In this document: positions 11,490 through 21,985 of the stretch, piece by piece
How the letters are laid out: each line of letters opens with the position of its first letter
Position numbering within the stretch: position 1 is the first letter of the stretch
Assembly (NCBI GenBank): GCA_917880885.1
Contig: OU862934.1
Location: forward strand, 34,518,734-34,582,733
From: Limnephilus marmoratus
Lineage: Eukaryota; Arthropoda; Insecta; Trichoptera; Limnephilidae
DNA: 64,000 bases
Direction: 5' to 3'
Notes under the pieces: generated by a model
What the model was told of the DNA's origin: nothing
Databases searched by the model: none
Seen by the model: only the letters and a program-made list of their open reading frames with translations
Made by a program: the position numbers and the translations under genes

Positions 11490-11755
11490 AAGCCTACAAT
11501 ACACGACAACTTTTTTAAGCCCGATTCCCGTATAGAGACCTAAGACAAAATTTTTCGCTTTACGCGATCGCTATTTTCATATCTGCGATTTTAGTTGGCA
11601 TCACAGCAACAATATGGTTCATGTGCTGTTTGCTGTGATGCCAATTGAAATCATAGATATGAAAATAGCGATCGCGAAAAGCGAAAATTTTTGTCTATGG
11701 TCTAGTCTCTATGCGAGAATCGGGCTGAAAAAGGTGTCGTGTATTATAGTTATAA
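11490..11755. mobile_element. Foldback element (about 105-bp imperfect arms)
   Basis: The left arm at about 11495-11602 (ACACGACA..GCGATCGCTATTTTCATATC..GGCATCACAGCAA) is inverted at about 11624-11745 around a short spacer. It is absent from the related hAT copy at 31165-32811, where the sequence runs straight from CATATCTAAG into GGTGCGTT, so it is an insertion. Confidence 0.6.
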
Positions 11756-12041
11756 GAGTGCGTTTTCATAGAAGCAAAGCTGAGCAGAGTGAAACAGGGA
11801 CTTGCAAAAATTGACCAATCATATTGCTCAGAAGATGCATCTCACCTCCGCTCCACTTGTAAAGGTATAGGACCCAGGTGTTATATAATAATAATAATAT
11901 GACATTTGTGCGCAGTTTTGTATTACTTCACTTCAAGTGCGCTCTACTGTGATTAACTTAAAAATATTTTTTTATTATTATTTTTAACTTTGTGAATAAA
12001 AATAAAAATATTCATCCTAGACTTGCAGAAAAGGTTAATAG

Positions 12042-12352
12042 ATTTTTTTTCTTTATATGAGTTCCGCATAGGAGGCCACGAGGAAAATAATTTCCCTCAG
12101 GGCCTATGTCATCTTTGGGGATGCTGTGTGGAGGTTTTTTTTAAGGAAAGGAAGGAGAGGAGAGTTCTTGGAAGGAAAAGGGTTTAAGGGGTGGGTAGGA
12201 ATCTGGGGTTCGGTGTGTCCTGATCATCCGCTTCTCACCTCATGAACCCGGGAACCCCTGCTAAATCACCAAACGTAGCGAACCACTTGGGGTGACCTAT
12301 GGCAGAGGTGTTGGTTATCCAATAAAGGTTCCCAAATTGAGTATCATATATA
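12042..12352 (-). mobile_element. SINE-B family member 1
   Basis: About 300-bp repeat also found at 26165-26470, 57535-57851 and 59328-59642. Read on the minus strand it ends with CTCCACACAGCATCCCC, a stem-loop GGCCCTGAGGGAAATTATTT..(GGCC) and an A-rich tail (plus-strand T run at 12042-12052). The last ~90 bp match the 3' end of the LINE fragment at 45921-46448, so the SINE probably borrows that LINE's machinery. Confidence 0.65.
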
Positions 12353-12462
12353 AAGATAGCAACCAATAATGCGCAATATGTGCGTTTAGAAAATGAAGAT
12401 AATGTTGGTAATTCTTAGTCGAAGTACCTATGATACAATTAAAAGTGACCGAATTGGAAATG

Positions 12463-12534
12463 GGTTCCATAGCTCAGTTGATAGAGCACTTGCTATGTAA
12501 GCAAAGGGCCCTGGGTTTGAGCCCCAGTGGAACG
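12463..12534 (+). pseudogene. tRNA-like sequence, Thr(TGT)-like, in element T
   Basis: Folds as a full cloverleaf. The acceptor is GGTTCCA/TGGAAC (six pairs), the D stem GCTC/GAGC, the anticodon stem CTTGC/GCAAA (four of five) with loop TATGTAA, and the T arm CTGGG-TTTGAGC-CCCAG. Internal A and B boxes are good. Against a working tRNA: position 33 is A instead of U, pair 1-72 is mismatched, and it is embedded in a repeat. Best read as a tRNA-derived repeat core. Confidence 0.6.
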
Positions 12535-12890
12535 AATATCTTTTTCTGATTTTTCTGTTTCCAGATTTTCGATTGAGTTTCGCTAATATTCTCTTCATTT
12601 AATTAAATATTAAAAATAATCTTTTTCATCCATTATCAATAAACTCACGTATTCATGAATAAATACCGCGAACGATGAAAACGACAAATAAATATTAATA
12701 TATCTTGCTCTGGATTCTAGCGTTTTTAGTCAATGTATTATCTGTGTCAATTTATTTTTTTCATTATCATTATTACGATCGCTAAAAGTATTTTAAAATG
12801 TATTTTGAAATATAAATTACAAAATACCTCAGCATCATGTAATTGAAATACCAATTACAAAATACGTATGGTTTAATTATGGTTTTTAAG

Positions 12891-13404
12891 GTAGTCTGAC
12901 ACAAAAATTAAGACAACAAAGTCGTTTATAATTAAAATTATTGAACCGTTCGTTTTACGGATGAACGCAGGTCTTACAGCGACGGTGCGTTGGTTTTTCG
13001 AACTTTCAACCTACTATGGACTATTAGGCAATCTTAAAAGGACTATTAATTATTATTATAAATTTTATTATAATGGCATTATTATTTATAATGGCATTCT
13101 CGGACTATAAAAATATTGCCATTTGTTATTTCGGCCACTGGCATAATACCTAGGAATCTGATTCAAAATTTAAGCATATTAGATTTGTCAAAGAATTTGT
13201 ATATAAAAATGCAAAAATCAGTCATTTTAAATACATGTAGGATTACAAAGGATTTTTTAAATATTTATATTGAGGGATCGGTAGGATTTATAGGTTCAAT
13301 TAGAAATGCCACAGAGCCGAACCCTCTGATATGAAAATATCTGGAGTCGGTGAATTATATTCCCATTTGGTCTCTAGTAGGTTGACATGTTGTTCTTGTA
13401 TTTT
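12891..13404. other. AT-rich spacer, nothing recognised
   Basis: Sequence between the decayed hAT end and the LINE tail. No coding or repeat structure was seen. A small ORF at 13116-13334 has no recognisable features. Confidence 0.35.
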
Positions 13405-13443
13405 TTTATTTATTTATTTTTATTTAAGTTTTTATTCCAGCAG

Positions 13444-13470
13444 GACTGGGAGGGTAGTGCAATCCCAGTC
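13444..13470 (-). other. LINE-1 3' stem-loop
   Basis: GACTGGGA pairs perfectly with TCCCAGTC around a loop containing TTGCACTACC, directly before TGGAATAAA. The related LINE at 36991-37018 keeps the loop and the downstream TGGAATAAA but has a different stem that still pairs (GTGTGGG/CCCACAT). Confidence 0.75.
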
Positions 13471-13645
13471 TGCCATATTACATAAACAACTATAAAAGAA
13501 AAAAAATGTTTAAATATTAGGTATGTACCTAATTAAAACATAAAATGAAAAATTCAAATAACAAAAAATAAGCATAAAATTAAAATAAATAATAAGCAGA
13601 CAGAATTAAAAATAAAAAGATAAAAAGATATTTTGGGATCGTCCG

Positions 13646-16438
13646 TCATGGAGGTCGCCTCATCATCTGCATCCATCGCTCATTTAATGGGGAACTGAGC
13701 CACTCGGATGCAGCCACGACAATGATATTGGTTGAAGTCCGTATCCTGCTCCAGAAGCTGGCTAGTCGGTGGCGAAGTAAGGCTGAGAATGAGTGCACCC
13801 TCCCCTCGGTGAACATCGTGGAGGCACTGCAGAACCTCGGTAGTTGCATAAGTTGCCTATATGCATTATTGTAGCACACCCTCAGTTTGTCCCATTGCGC
13901 TGCTGGGTATTGTGTCCACAATTCAGACGTATACAGGGCAGTACAGTATGTCTTGAATAGTAATTTTCTGACATTTTCGCTGCAGTGGTAGAACCGCCTT
14001 GAGAGCATTCCGGCCCGTATGTTAATTGCTCTTCTTTGTCGTTCCATATCTTCTATATCCTTCATGTCTTCGGTTAGGATATGTCCCAGATACTTAACCT
14101 GTGAGGCCACAAGCAGTTCATTTCCTTCTAGATATATTGGAGGAATATGTGATGGCTCCTTATTGTGTTTGAAAGCGACGATGACTGACTTTTTAGAATT
14201 GTACAACAGGTTATGAGAGTTTGCGTACTCTTCGCATATTTGCACAAGTCGTCTCATCGCTTTAATCGAAGGTGCAAGCAGCACCATGTCATCGGCGTAA
14301 TTAATGTTGTTACTTCCTTGTCCACAGATATGACAACCGATTCGTGTATCGTTCAACTCTTGTAAGAGGTCGTTAATGTACACATTAAATAGAGTTGGAG
14401 ACATATTTCCCCCTTGCCTGACTCCGCTCTTAAGGAATAAAGGTCTTGAAGAAGCTCCTGCCCATTGAATGTGATTTTCCTGTTGTCCGTACCAAATAGC
14501 CAGCATATTGACAACTGCTGCTGGAACATCTCGCTTTATGAGTTTTTCCCATAATAATTGATGGGAAACACGATCAAACGCCTTGCTTAAGTCAAGAAAA
14601 CACCCATAGACTGTGGTTTTTCTTTTTTTGTAGTAGGCTATTGTTTGTTTTACTCCATAAATGGCCATATCGGTTGATGAGGCGCTCTTGAAGCCGAATT
14701 GGTTATCAAGGGTAAATAGTTTCTCTTTGACTAGTGCGAATAAGATTTTTTCAAATAGTCTCGAAAGCATTGTCGCCAAGGAAATCGGTCGGTAATTTCC
14801 TAATACCGATGCATCCAGCTGATTGGATTTCAGGATTGGTACGATAATAGTTTTGCTCATATCCATCGGCATATGTGTGTGTCTTAGGAGGCTCGAGTAC
14901 AGGGCGGCTAGAATAGTATGAAGTTGATCTCCTGCGTATTTTATATGCTCAATACCAATGGCGTCGTATCCTGGACTTTTACCATGGGCGGTTTGCTTAA
15001 TTGCGCTTTCAATCATTGCATGAGTAACATTCATGACCAGGTCATCATTGGCCGCAGGCGGGCATGTCATTATCGAAGGTTTCGTGGTATCTCCTTGATC
15101 CTCGCTTAAAGAGAAAAAGTCTCTAAATTCGTTGGCTATGTTTTCATCACCCATAATGTTGTTGACGCATAGTGGAACTTTGCTCTTGGCTTTCAGCACA
15201 GTTGAAGTTTTTTGCCAAAACTTTCTGAAATCTTTGTTATGCATAGACGTAGCTATGCTATCCATTCGTGCTTTGTTTTCCGCGTGTTGACATTTTCGGA
15301 GAGCAATTTTAAAAGATTTCTTACTAGTTTTCCTTTCGTCTGCGAAACGGCCTTCCGTAGGCCTTCCGGCTTGAACCCAGCAGAGGAATGCATGTCTTGA
15401 ATGGCGGTACAAAGTGGAGACTTCATTATTCCACCCAGGAACAATTTCATACATTTTTTTGGGTTCTTTCCTTCTGAATGCTTTTATGGCGGAGTTTCTT
15501 AGTATATGGACAATATTACCGTAGAGAGAATCTAGTTCAAGTTTATGAGTTTCGTTATCACAGTTAAGTCTTTGACATCTTACGGCATCTGGGGGTTTCA
15601 TTTTTAACAATAGTTTATTGGCAAGGGCGTTGTAAGTTTTAATATCATTTTCGGATTTCGCCGTCCATTTTCCAAAATCCTTTGATCGATTCTGTCTGTT
15701 GGAAATAATGGGGGTTAGATTTAGATCTATTTCCACAGTTAGTGGGAGATGATCTGACCACGTCGCATCGGCTGTAATTTTTACGCTCCTCACTGCACGA
15801 TTCAACCCCTGTGTCATAATGCAGTGATCAAGCCATCTGGTGGTTCCGTGGGCGTCACTTACATAAGTAAATGCATCAGAGCTTAAATGCACAATATCAG
15901 TGTATGTATAGCTATTTTCTATACAGAACTGTGCAAGTTCACGGCCAAAAAGTGACCTCGGATCCGCGTTGAAATCTCCTATAATCATGGAGTTGGAGCT
16001 GTTTTGTTCCTCAATAATGGCGTGTATTTTTCCCAGACAGTCTGCGAATTCCGGTAAGTTCTCAGCTGAATTGGTCGGCATATAAACCGTGACTATAAGG
16101 AGAGTTCCATTTGCTGACTCCAGTTCAATAGCCGTGATTCGTGGATCTCTACAGTCAATCAGAATGGCTTTTATTGTATTGCGCCATAAAATTGCAACGC
16201 CTCCGTAGGGGCGGCCAATTAATGGAGCGTCTGAGAGGTTCACCGCAGATGTTCCATGACTGAGAAATTCTGGATGTATTGACGACAGATATCCCAAGTC
16301 TGTAGGTAACAGCCAGGTTTCCTGTAATGCAATGATGTCATTACAACCACATAATTCATTTATGAAGTGTTCTGTTCGACGAATTGATCTGCAATTGAAT
16401 GAGATAATTTTTAGAGTCTTGGTACTTATGTGATCCAT
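13646..16438 (-). CDS. LINE-1 ORF2: APE endonuclease and reverse transcriptase
   Basis: Intact 930-residue polyprotein that nicks target DNA and reverse-transcribes the element RNA. The N-terminal APE domain shows ISFNCRS (about residue 12), LQETW (about 40), GDFNAD (about 155) and WSDHLP (about 230). The RT shows GKSPGYDAIGIEH, NYRPISLATMLSRLFEK, GCFLDLSKAFDRVS, SGVRQGGNMSPTLFNVY, YADDMVLLA (about 713) and VKYLGHILTED. No RNase H domain is evident. The start codon lies 9 bp after the ORF1 stop, consistent with reinitiation from a bicistronic RNA. Length and motif order are normal for CR1/Jockey-type elements and all visible catalytic residues are present. Confidence 0.9.
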   Translation of the reverse strand: MDHISTKTLKIISFNCRSIRRTEHFINELCGCNDIIALQETWLLPTDLGYLSSIHPEFLSHGTSAVNLSDAPLIGRPYGGVAILWRNTIKAILIDCRDPRITAIELESANGTLLIVTVYMPTNSAENLPEFADCLGKIHAIIEEQNSSNSMIIGDFNADPRSLFGRELAQFCIENSYTYTDIVHLSSDAFTYVSDAHGTTRWLDHCIMTQGLNRAVRSVKITADATWSDHLPLTVEIDLNLTPIISNRQNRSKDFGKWTAKSENDIKTYNALANKLLLKMKPPDAVRCQRLNCDNETHKLELDSLYGNIVHILRNSAIKAFRRKEPKKMYEIVPGWNNEVSTLYRHSRHAFLCWVQAGRPTEGRFADERKTSKKSFKIALRKCQHAENKARMDSIATSMHNKDFRKFWQKTSTVLKAKSKVPLCVNNIMGDENIANEFRDFFSLSEDQGDTTKPSIMTCPPAANDDLVMNVTHAMIESAIKQTAHGKSPGYDAIGIEHIKYAGDQLHTILAALYSSLLRHTHMPMDMSKTIIVPILKSNQLDASVLGNYRPISLATMLSRLFEKILFALVKEKLFTLDNQFGFKSASSTDMAIYGVKQTIAYYKKRKTTVYGCFLDLSKAFDRVSHQLLWEKLIKRDVPAAVVNMLAIWYGQQENHIQWAGASSRPLFLKSGVRQGGNMSPTLFNVYINDLLQELNDTRIGCHICGQGSNNINYADDMVLLAPSIKAMRRLVQICEEYANSHNLLYNSKKSVIVAFKHNKEPSHIPPIYLEGNELLVASQVKYLGHILTEDMKDIEDMERQRRAINIRAGMLSRRFYHCSENVRKLLFKTYCTALYTSELWTQYPAAQWDKLRVCYNNAYRQLMQLPRFCSASTMFTEGRVHSFSALLRHRLASFWSRIRTSTNIIVVAASEWLSSPLNERWMQMMRRPP

Positions 16439-16446
16439 TTTGAGAA

Positions 16447-17520
16447 TTATTTTGAATCATTGGTTTGCGTTGTCGGCATTCGGAAAATGTATTTTCTCAC
16501 AACTGAGAATTTCGGCCATATACTCGCATCCATAAGTTTTTCGTATGTTGACTCAGGAGTCCCAACTTTGAATGCTCGATATTCGCCAGATTTTGTCTGT
16601 AGTTCGTAGGCGACCGCATTAATACCGCTTTGCTTGAGAAAAGCGATAACATCTTCACAGGTTGTTGTTTTCTCCAGTCTTGTGACGAGAGCATATTTCG
16701 TCCTCTGCAAACCTTTAATTTCTGCATTTTCGTTACTGCCCAAAATGATGTTTTTCCTTTTTTTTGGTGGTGGTTGTGGATTTTTATACGTCTTCTTTTT
16801 CATGGATTTCCATTCTTGATTATCTTGGTTTTCGTTTTCACTTGAAGGGATGGTGTTGGCGACATCTGCAAATGATTTCGGGCGATTAAATGGTTTTTCG
16901 GTTTGAGGTTGGTCAAGTTTTGGATTTGTCTCCATAGATGGCATTGCGATGCTTTCACCTTTCGTGGGTTTGACCTTGGTATGAGGCTTTGGCGTTTCGT
17001 CAACAGATGGCACGATATTCATGCTATTACATGGTTTTGTTAGTTCATTGACATTAAGTTTGAGATTTTTTATTTCTGATTTTAATAAATCAATTTGTTC
17101 CTTAATCGCCAAATTCTTATCGTGGTCTGATTCATCTTTCAGTTTCTGTACATCATTTTTAATTATTATTAAGTCTCTTAGGAACGCAGTTGCGTCAATA
17201 TAATCAAAAGTCACCGGCGGTAGTTTGTTTATGTTTAAAACTGCAAATTGTGGTATATTGTTCGGATCAGTTTCTTTAAGAATTTTAATTATGTCACTTA
17301 AAATACGTTTTTTCTTACCTTCACCTACTCTCCTGGCAAAGGTTTTTTCCGGTACACATTTACACAGAACGGTTTTTGCGGACTCAATGTCTTCTTCGGT
17401 GAATGATTTATCACATATTATGTGCATAGTTTGCTCGTCCATCACGTCCATCTTTTGTTGTATAAACGCAAGGATCTCGTTCACAACAATCCCGCACGGG
17501 CAGCCTCCGATTAGAGACAT
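16447..17520 (-). CDS. LINE-1 ORF1 protein
   Basis: Intact 357-residue protein immediately upstream of ORF2, expected to bind the element RNA. The N-terminal part (about 1-115: EILAFIQQKMDVMDEQT, SFTEEDIESAKTVLC, RILSDIIKILKET) is shared with the decayed LINE at 32960. Next comes a helical, coiled-coil-like stretch (about 120-165: KNDVQKLKDESDHD, KEQIDLLKSEIKNLKLNV). A Pro/Lys-rich linker and a C-terminal RNA-binding-like region (about 270-350, RLEKTTTCEDVIAFLKQSG) follow. No CCHC knuckle was seen. Confidence 0.8.
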   Translation of the reverse strand: MSLIGGCPCGIVVNEILAFIQQKMDVMDEQTMHIICDKSFTEEDIESAKTVLCKCVPEKTFARRVGEGKKKRILSDIIKILKETDPNNIPQFAVLNINKLPPVTFDYIDATAFLRDLIIIKNDVQKLKDESDHDKNLAIKEQIDLLKSEIKNLKLNVNELTKPCNSMNIVPSVDETPKPHTKVKPTKGESIAMPSMETNPKLDQPQTEKPFNRPKSFADVANTIPSSENENQDNQEWKSMKKKTYKNPQPPPKKRKNIILGSNENAEIKGLQRTKYALVTRLEKTTTCEDVIAFLKQSGINAVAYELQTKSGEYRAFKVGTPESTYEKLMDASIWPKFSVVRKYIFRMPTTQTNDSK

Positions 17521-17700
17521 TCTCGGTTATTTTTCGTGTTGTTTTTATTATTTATTTACTTTTAGTTCGCGGAGTACGGAATACGAGTTGTAATCGCGAC
17601 GCCACCTATTGTTTTGTATTTATAATACTTATATAGTGCAATTGCATAGCGTGGGTTGACTAGATGATCATTTGGGGAAGTGTGTGAAAGGGTTTAGTTT

Positions 17701-18024
17701 TTCCTTCTTTTTTTCCTTTTTTTTTTTTTTTTTTTGTGGAAAATTTAACCCGGACATTTAAATCTGGTGTATAACAATATGGAAACTCGACAGCGGTGAG
17801 GGGCACCGCAGCAGGTTTCGTAAGTGATTTGGCGTCGAACGGCTCGCCCGACGGATGGGTACACTCGGAACTCTCAAATTATATATTTTTTTTATCGTTG
17901 TCGCTTATTTTTTTTAAATATGGCAATCTAAGTTTTTAAAACTATAATGAAATAAAAATAATAATAAAGATAAACGAACAATAAATATTTTTTTTTTTTT
18001 TTTTTTTAAATCGTTCACAAAAAT
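17701..18024. other. T-tract-rich spacer
   Basis: Contains T tracts at about 17717-17736 and 17988-18007 and no gene. The sequence between may be the LINE 5' flank. Confidence 0.3.
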
Positions 18025-18026
18025 TT

Positions 18027-18410
18027 GCCAGGCTGCTGGTCGGCAGACCGCGAAATTCTTATACGGAATGATCTGGACTATAGTTATTCATTGATTTATT
18101 CGTGTAGTCGATGACGTAAAAATTTCTATTTTTTACCCCACTTTGACGCCGGCTGCCTGCGAACTTGCCAGGCTGCCGGTTGGCAGACCTGCTTTTTTCT
18201 TATTTTCTAATCGACCTTTATCATATGAAACCATTCCCGTTCGTGTAGTCGATGACGTAATTTTTTCGAAAAAAATCGCTGACTATTTCCATGACTGCGC
18301 GGCTCCTGCCAAGAGGCGCACCGGCAGACCAGCTTTTTAAAGGTTTTCTAAATGCCCATAATCACTTAAAAGTAGTTTCATCCGTGTAGTCTGTAGTCGA
18401 TGACGTAGGG
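18027..18410. repeat. Tandem repeat, three diverged about 140-bp units
   Basis: Each unit starts with a TGCCAGGCTGC-like segment followed by GGCAGACC (about 18027, 18166, 18306) and ends with CGTGTAGTCGATGACGTA (about 18111, 18252, 18401). Units are diverged but keep the TGACGTA end exactly. Confidence 0.65.
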
Positions 18411-19300
18411 TTTACCTATCTTGCCTCCTAGTCTATAAGTAAGAATACTATTTCGCTTGAGACCTGTCGTCGGAACAGTTCGGAAGTTTTCAGTACTTTC
18501 CGTATTACGAACGCCGATTACTAGCCGATCTGCTGTTGCACCGGGCGCGCGGGTGGAGGGATGCACTGCCTGTCGGGTGTCAGCCGTAATGATCTCTTAC
18601 CAAATTCATATATTTAGATAGGCAATTCAATTTTATTTTGAACCTTTTTTTAAGTTTTGTACAAATTTATATTTAAAATAAAATATTTAGGAATACGATG
18701 AGGCTTATAATTTTGTTGCCTGTTCACCGCACGAGTGAACATTAGGACGAGCCGCGCTTGCTTCCAAGATACGTGTAAGAAATTCGTTCCACACTATTTC
18801 AAGGACCCAAGACCTCAAAAAACTACAGACCACTAAAACGAGGACCTTCCGAGATCCGTGTATTTTACGTAAGTGTAATCCTGAACACGTGGACAGGCCT
18901 CGGATATGGGAAGTCCTCAGTTACCGGGTGTGTATTCTGGTTTTTTGAGCACCGTTTTCTAGGTGCTTACCGGGTGTATGATGAAACCGAATAGACATCA
19001 ACAATCACAAATAACTTGAGTATACGTATAAGTGTAGAATACATGTCTACTTTATATAATATAACAGGACCTCAAATTCGGGTAGCCAGTTGAAGTCCTC
19101 GAAATCGGGATTGGACAAACAAGGGTGTGTGGATGTGTGTTTTATGTGTGCGAGTTCAGTGTGCTAAAAATATTTATTTATTTATTGTTTCTTTTCCTTT
19201 TTAATTTAGGTGTTATTGTTTAAATTGAAATTTTGAACTTCATTTTGACTTGAGATTAACAATTTTATAGAGTACACAAAATAATATAGGTGTTGAAAGA
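18411..19300. other. Spacer with GAGGACC/AAGTCCTC motifs
   Basis: No gene was recognised. GAGGACCTTC (18840), GAAGTCCTCAG (18910), AGGACCTC (19067) and GAAGTCCTCG (19093) echo the repeat block at 10560-10960. A GTGTGTG run lies near 19130. Confidence 0.35.
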
Positions 19301-19675
19301 GACTCCAGATACTAATATCTATGAACTTCAGAGTGTTGACTAATATCTACTAATATCTACAAATATATTAACAGAGCGTAGGTTGGATTAATCAGCTAAA
19401 TGTGTCCAATAGTCAATTATTAGGGATTTTTACATACATACTTACATAAATTAAGTTTTTTAAACTGCATACGCAATATTACGTTATTCCAATATGCTAT
19501 ACATAATTGCAAATCCAACCTCTGCCAGTGCTGTAGATATTCGTCAACACTTTGGTTCTCATAGATATTCGTCAACAGTTTGAGCTGTAGATATTCGTCA
19601 ACACTTTCCTTCTCATAGATATTAGTTCGATTTTTTCAGTTTTTGGAATTCCTGTAGATATTAGTAGACGCCTCC
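19301..19675. mobile_element. MITE with 9-bp TSD, MULE-like
   Basis: Flanked by perfect GTTGAAAGA direct repeats at 19292-19300 and 19676-19684. The ends are inverted over TACTAATATCTA, and TAGATATTCGTCAACA repeats (about 19535, 19560, 19592) plus GTTGACTAATATCTAC (19338) fill the subterminal regions in opposite orientations. A 9-bp duplication is typical of Mutator-like elements. There is no coding capacity. Confidence 0.65.
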
Positions 19676-19929
19676 GTTGAAAGACAATATTGTTACAATA
19701 ATATTTCTCACAGAATGGGCCTCTATTGCACTATAGGAACAAATACATTATAACGTAAAACATGTAGAGTGACCATATGTTGAAATTAGCTTTGAAATAA
19801 CATTTTTTTTGCAAGTTGTTTAATCTATAATATTTAAAATTAGGTTCAGTTAGAAAATTAATATGTAATGGTAAGTTAAGAAGAAAATAAAAAATAATAT
19901 ATTAACAGTAAATATACTGTAATAAATAA

Positions 19930-21985
19930 TCAATATGCTATTAATTTAGAAATGACAATGTAGAAAAAATCAATTGGCAATCCTCGGCTAATACAAATAA
20001 TTTAACCATCTTTTTAAAAGTGCACAAGGAATTAGATGACTTAATATATTCTGGAAGGTTATTAAATATGAGTGGAGCCTGATGGAAGTAATTTCTTTGA
20101 CCAAAAGAAGATTTAGTTTGAATTGCCACAAAGTTAAGACCAGACCCAATTCTAGTAGTACGAATTTGCTGAGTTCTTTCTGCAATTTTAATATTATTAA
20201 AAATTTTACAAAGTGTTTGTGTAATATACAGCTGTTTTACATTCATGACATTACATTCCTTATAAAGTATATGAGTTGGATATCTAAATTTATCTATTTT
20301 TACGCCAAGGTATTTGATGCTGACTACATTTTCTAAAGGGTTACAGTTACAGGTTTGCAAACAATTGTGTATTATTAAATTATGAGTGGCGGAAGGTTGA
20401 CTTTTACTTGAAATGCTAAAAGTGATATATTTGGTTTTTTGTATGTTCAAAGTTAAAATACTATTATTTAACCAACTATTTACCACTCTTAAACCTGTAT
20501 TACATTTGTTAAATGTTTCATCTCAAGTTTTACTCTCAAATATTAAGGTAGTATCATCTGCAAAACTAACGATGTTACCAGGAATATTCAGATTACATAA
20601 ATCATTTATATATATTAGAAACAATATTGGCCCAAGCACACTACCTTGCGGGACTCCAAAGGAGATTGATTTACCATTGCTTAATATTTTATTTATCTCT
20701 ACTTGCTGCGTTCTATCACTAAGATAAGATCTGAATCAACCCATTGCTGTACTATCAATGCCTAGAGATGATAATTTTTTTAGGAGCAATTCATGGGAAA
20801 CTATATCAAATGCTTTTGATAAGTCCAAAAACACCGCTAAAACTTTGTCGCCATAATCCAGCGCGCTTATAACTTTGGTCAGTACCTTCAATACAGCATC
20901 ACTCGTACCTTTATTCTCTCTGAAACCGAATCGATTGTCGGAGAGTATTTTGTGCTTTTCTAAGAATGAAACTAACTTGACTTTACCAATCTCTCTATTA
21001 CTTTTGAGAGAGTATGGGTCGATAATTGTTAACATCTAGCTGATCTCCACCTTTGAAAAGAGGTATAACCTTAGCAATCTTACAATGAGAGGGAAACACG
21101 CCATTTTTAAAACTAATGTTAACAATATGTGATATGGGACCAGCCAATACAGAAACGTTATGTTTATACACCATTGTACTTAAGCCGTCAATACCACAGG
21201 AAAAAGACATTTTTAATTCATGTATCACTTTTGTAACTTCATAAATGTTAGTAGATTTAAATTCAAATGAGTCTCCTGTTACTTTAGTACTAGGTATAAA
21301 ATTGTTTACAAGACACATTTCGGTAGTTTTGTTTGCGCTGCACAAATTTTTGGCGAATCTAGGACCAATATCGCTGAAAAAGTTATTTACGTGATTAGTG
21401 ATTATATTTGGATTCTCCTCCATTGAGATAATATTGTTATTGATTTTTAATTTTTTTATAGACAATTGTTCCTTTCGTATATTTACAGCCTCCTTTATAA
21501 TCTTCCACTGTTGTTTGGTATTTCCATTGACGTTATCCAATTTTCTTCTGTAATATGCTTGTTTTGTATATTTTATAATTTTTGTACACCAGTTTCTATA
21601 TCTTTTGTAATAATTCAGCAATTGAATATTATTTAACTCTTCTCGACATTTGTAGTGCAATTCGTCACGGGTTCTGAGGCATTTAATAATTCCATCATTT
21701 ATCCAAGGTTTTAAGTACTTCATGTTATGTTTTTCACTTTGTACAGATGAACAATTTTTCACATGCGTTTTTAAACACTTTATAAAATTTTCAGCAGTTG
21801 AATTAACATCTTGAGATGATAGGACTGACTGCCATGATTCCTCCTTTAATCTGTCCTTCAAAAGATTAATATCTATGACGGTTTTGATTTTCACATTATC
21901 CTTTGCTAGAGAAGAAAATATTCTTTAGTGTAAAGCTCATAAATGTCAGCAATATCACATCATGATCTGTTATATCATATTATCA
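19930..21985 (-). pseudogene. CR1-like LINE ORF2 remnant
   Basis: Minus-strand LINE, 5' truncated in the endonuclease just before ITDHDVI (the SDH-type motif, about 21970). It continues with LKPWINDGIIK, CGIDGLSTMVYKH, PLFKGGDQLDVNNYRPI, NRFGFRENKGTSDAV, FLDLSKAFDIVSHELL, PQGSVLGPILFLIYIND and FADDT (about 20560). The C-terminal region runs to 19941. Lesions are a deletion/frameshift near 21010 after NYRPI, an extra stop near 20750, and a TGA near 20522 after FADDTTLIF. A separate lineage from LINE-1. Confidence 0.8.

Larger units (their letters stand above)
11985..12640 (+). repeat. Element T, member 1 (tRNA-like core), split by a SINE
   Basis: Shares flanks on both sides of a tRNA-like core with the copies at 43200-44030. 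Upstream: ATTCATCCTAGACTTGCAG, AAAGATAG..CCAATAAT, AAAATGAAGATAATGT and TTCTTAGTCGAAGTA. Downstream: TTTTTCTGTTTCCAGATTTT and CGATTGAGTTTC. A SINE (12042-12352) interrupts the upstream part. No terminal repeats are obvious. Confidence 0.6.
11273..12890. mobile_element. hAT-type nonautonomous element (CAGGGCTGGGC ends), one end lost
   Basis: Starts with CAGGGCTGGGCAAAATACATG, the same terminus as the complete element at 31165-32811, which it matches in reverse orientation. Shared segments include the GTATTTGAAATAC-rich ends, the 'GGTTGCAATAAATTG' segment, CATATTGCTCAG..CCGCTCCACTTGTAAAG, and the inner end at about 12760-12885. Its distal TIR is missing. It carries three later insertions: a foldback, a SINE and a tRNA-like module. 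Confidence 0.7.
13405..17700 (-). mobile_element. Full-length two-ORF LINE (CR1/Jockey supergroup), LINE-1 of this window
   Basis: The minus-strand order is 5' UTR (about 17521-17700), ORF1, ORF2, 3' UTR with a stem-loop, and a tail of (TAAA)n at 13405-13430. Both ORFs are open, so this copy may be recent and could be autonomous. A decayed relative lies at 32825-37037 on the plus strand. I found no clean target-site duplication. The clade within CR1/Jockey cannot be fixed by eye. Confidence 0.8.

Noticed and set aside
12463..12534. Functional tRNA-Thr gene
   Set aside because: Embedded in element T, A at position 33 and a mismatched first acceptor pair.
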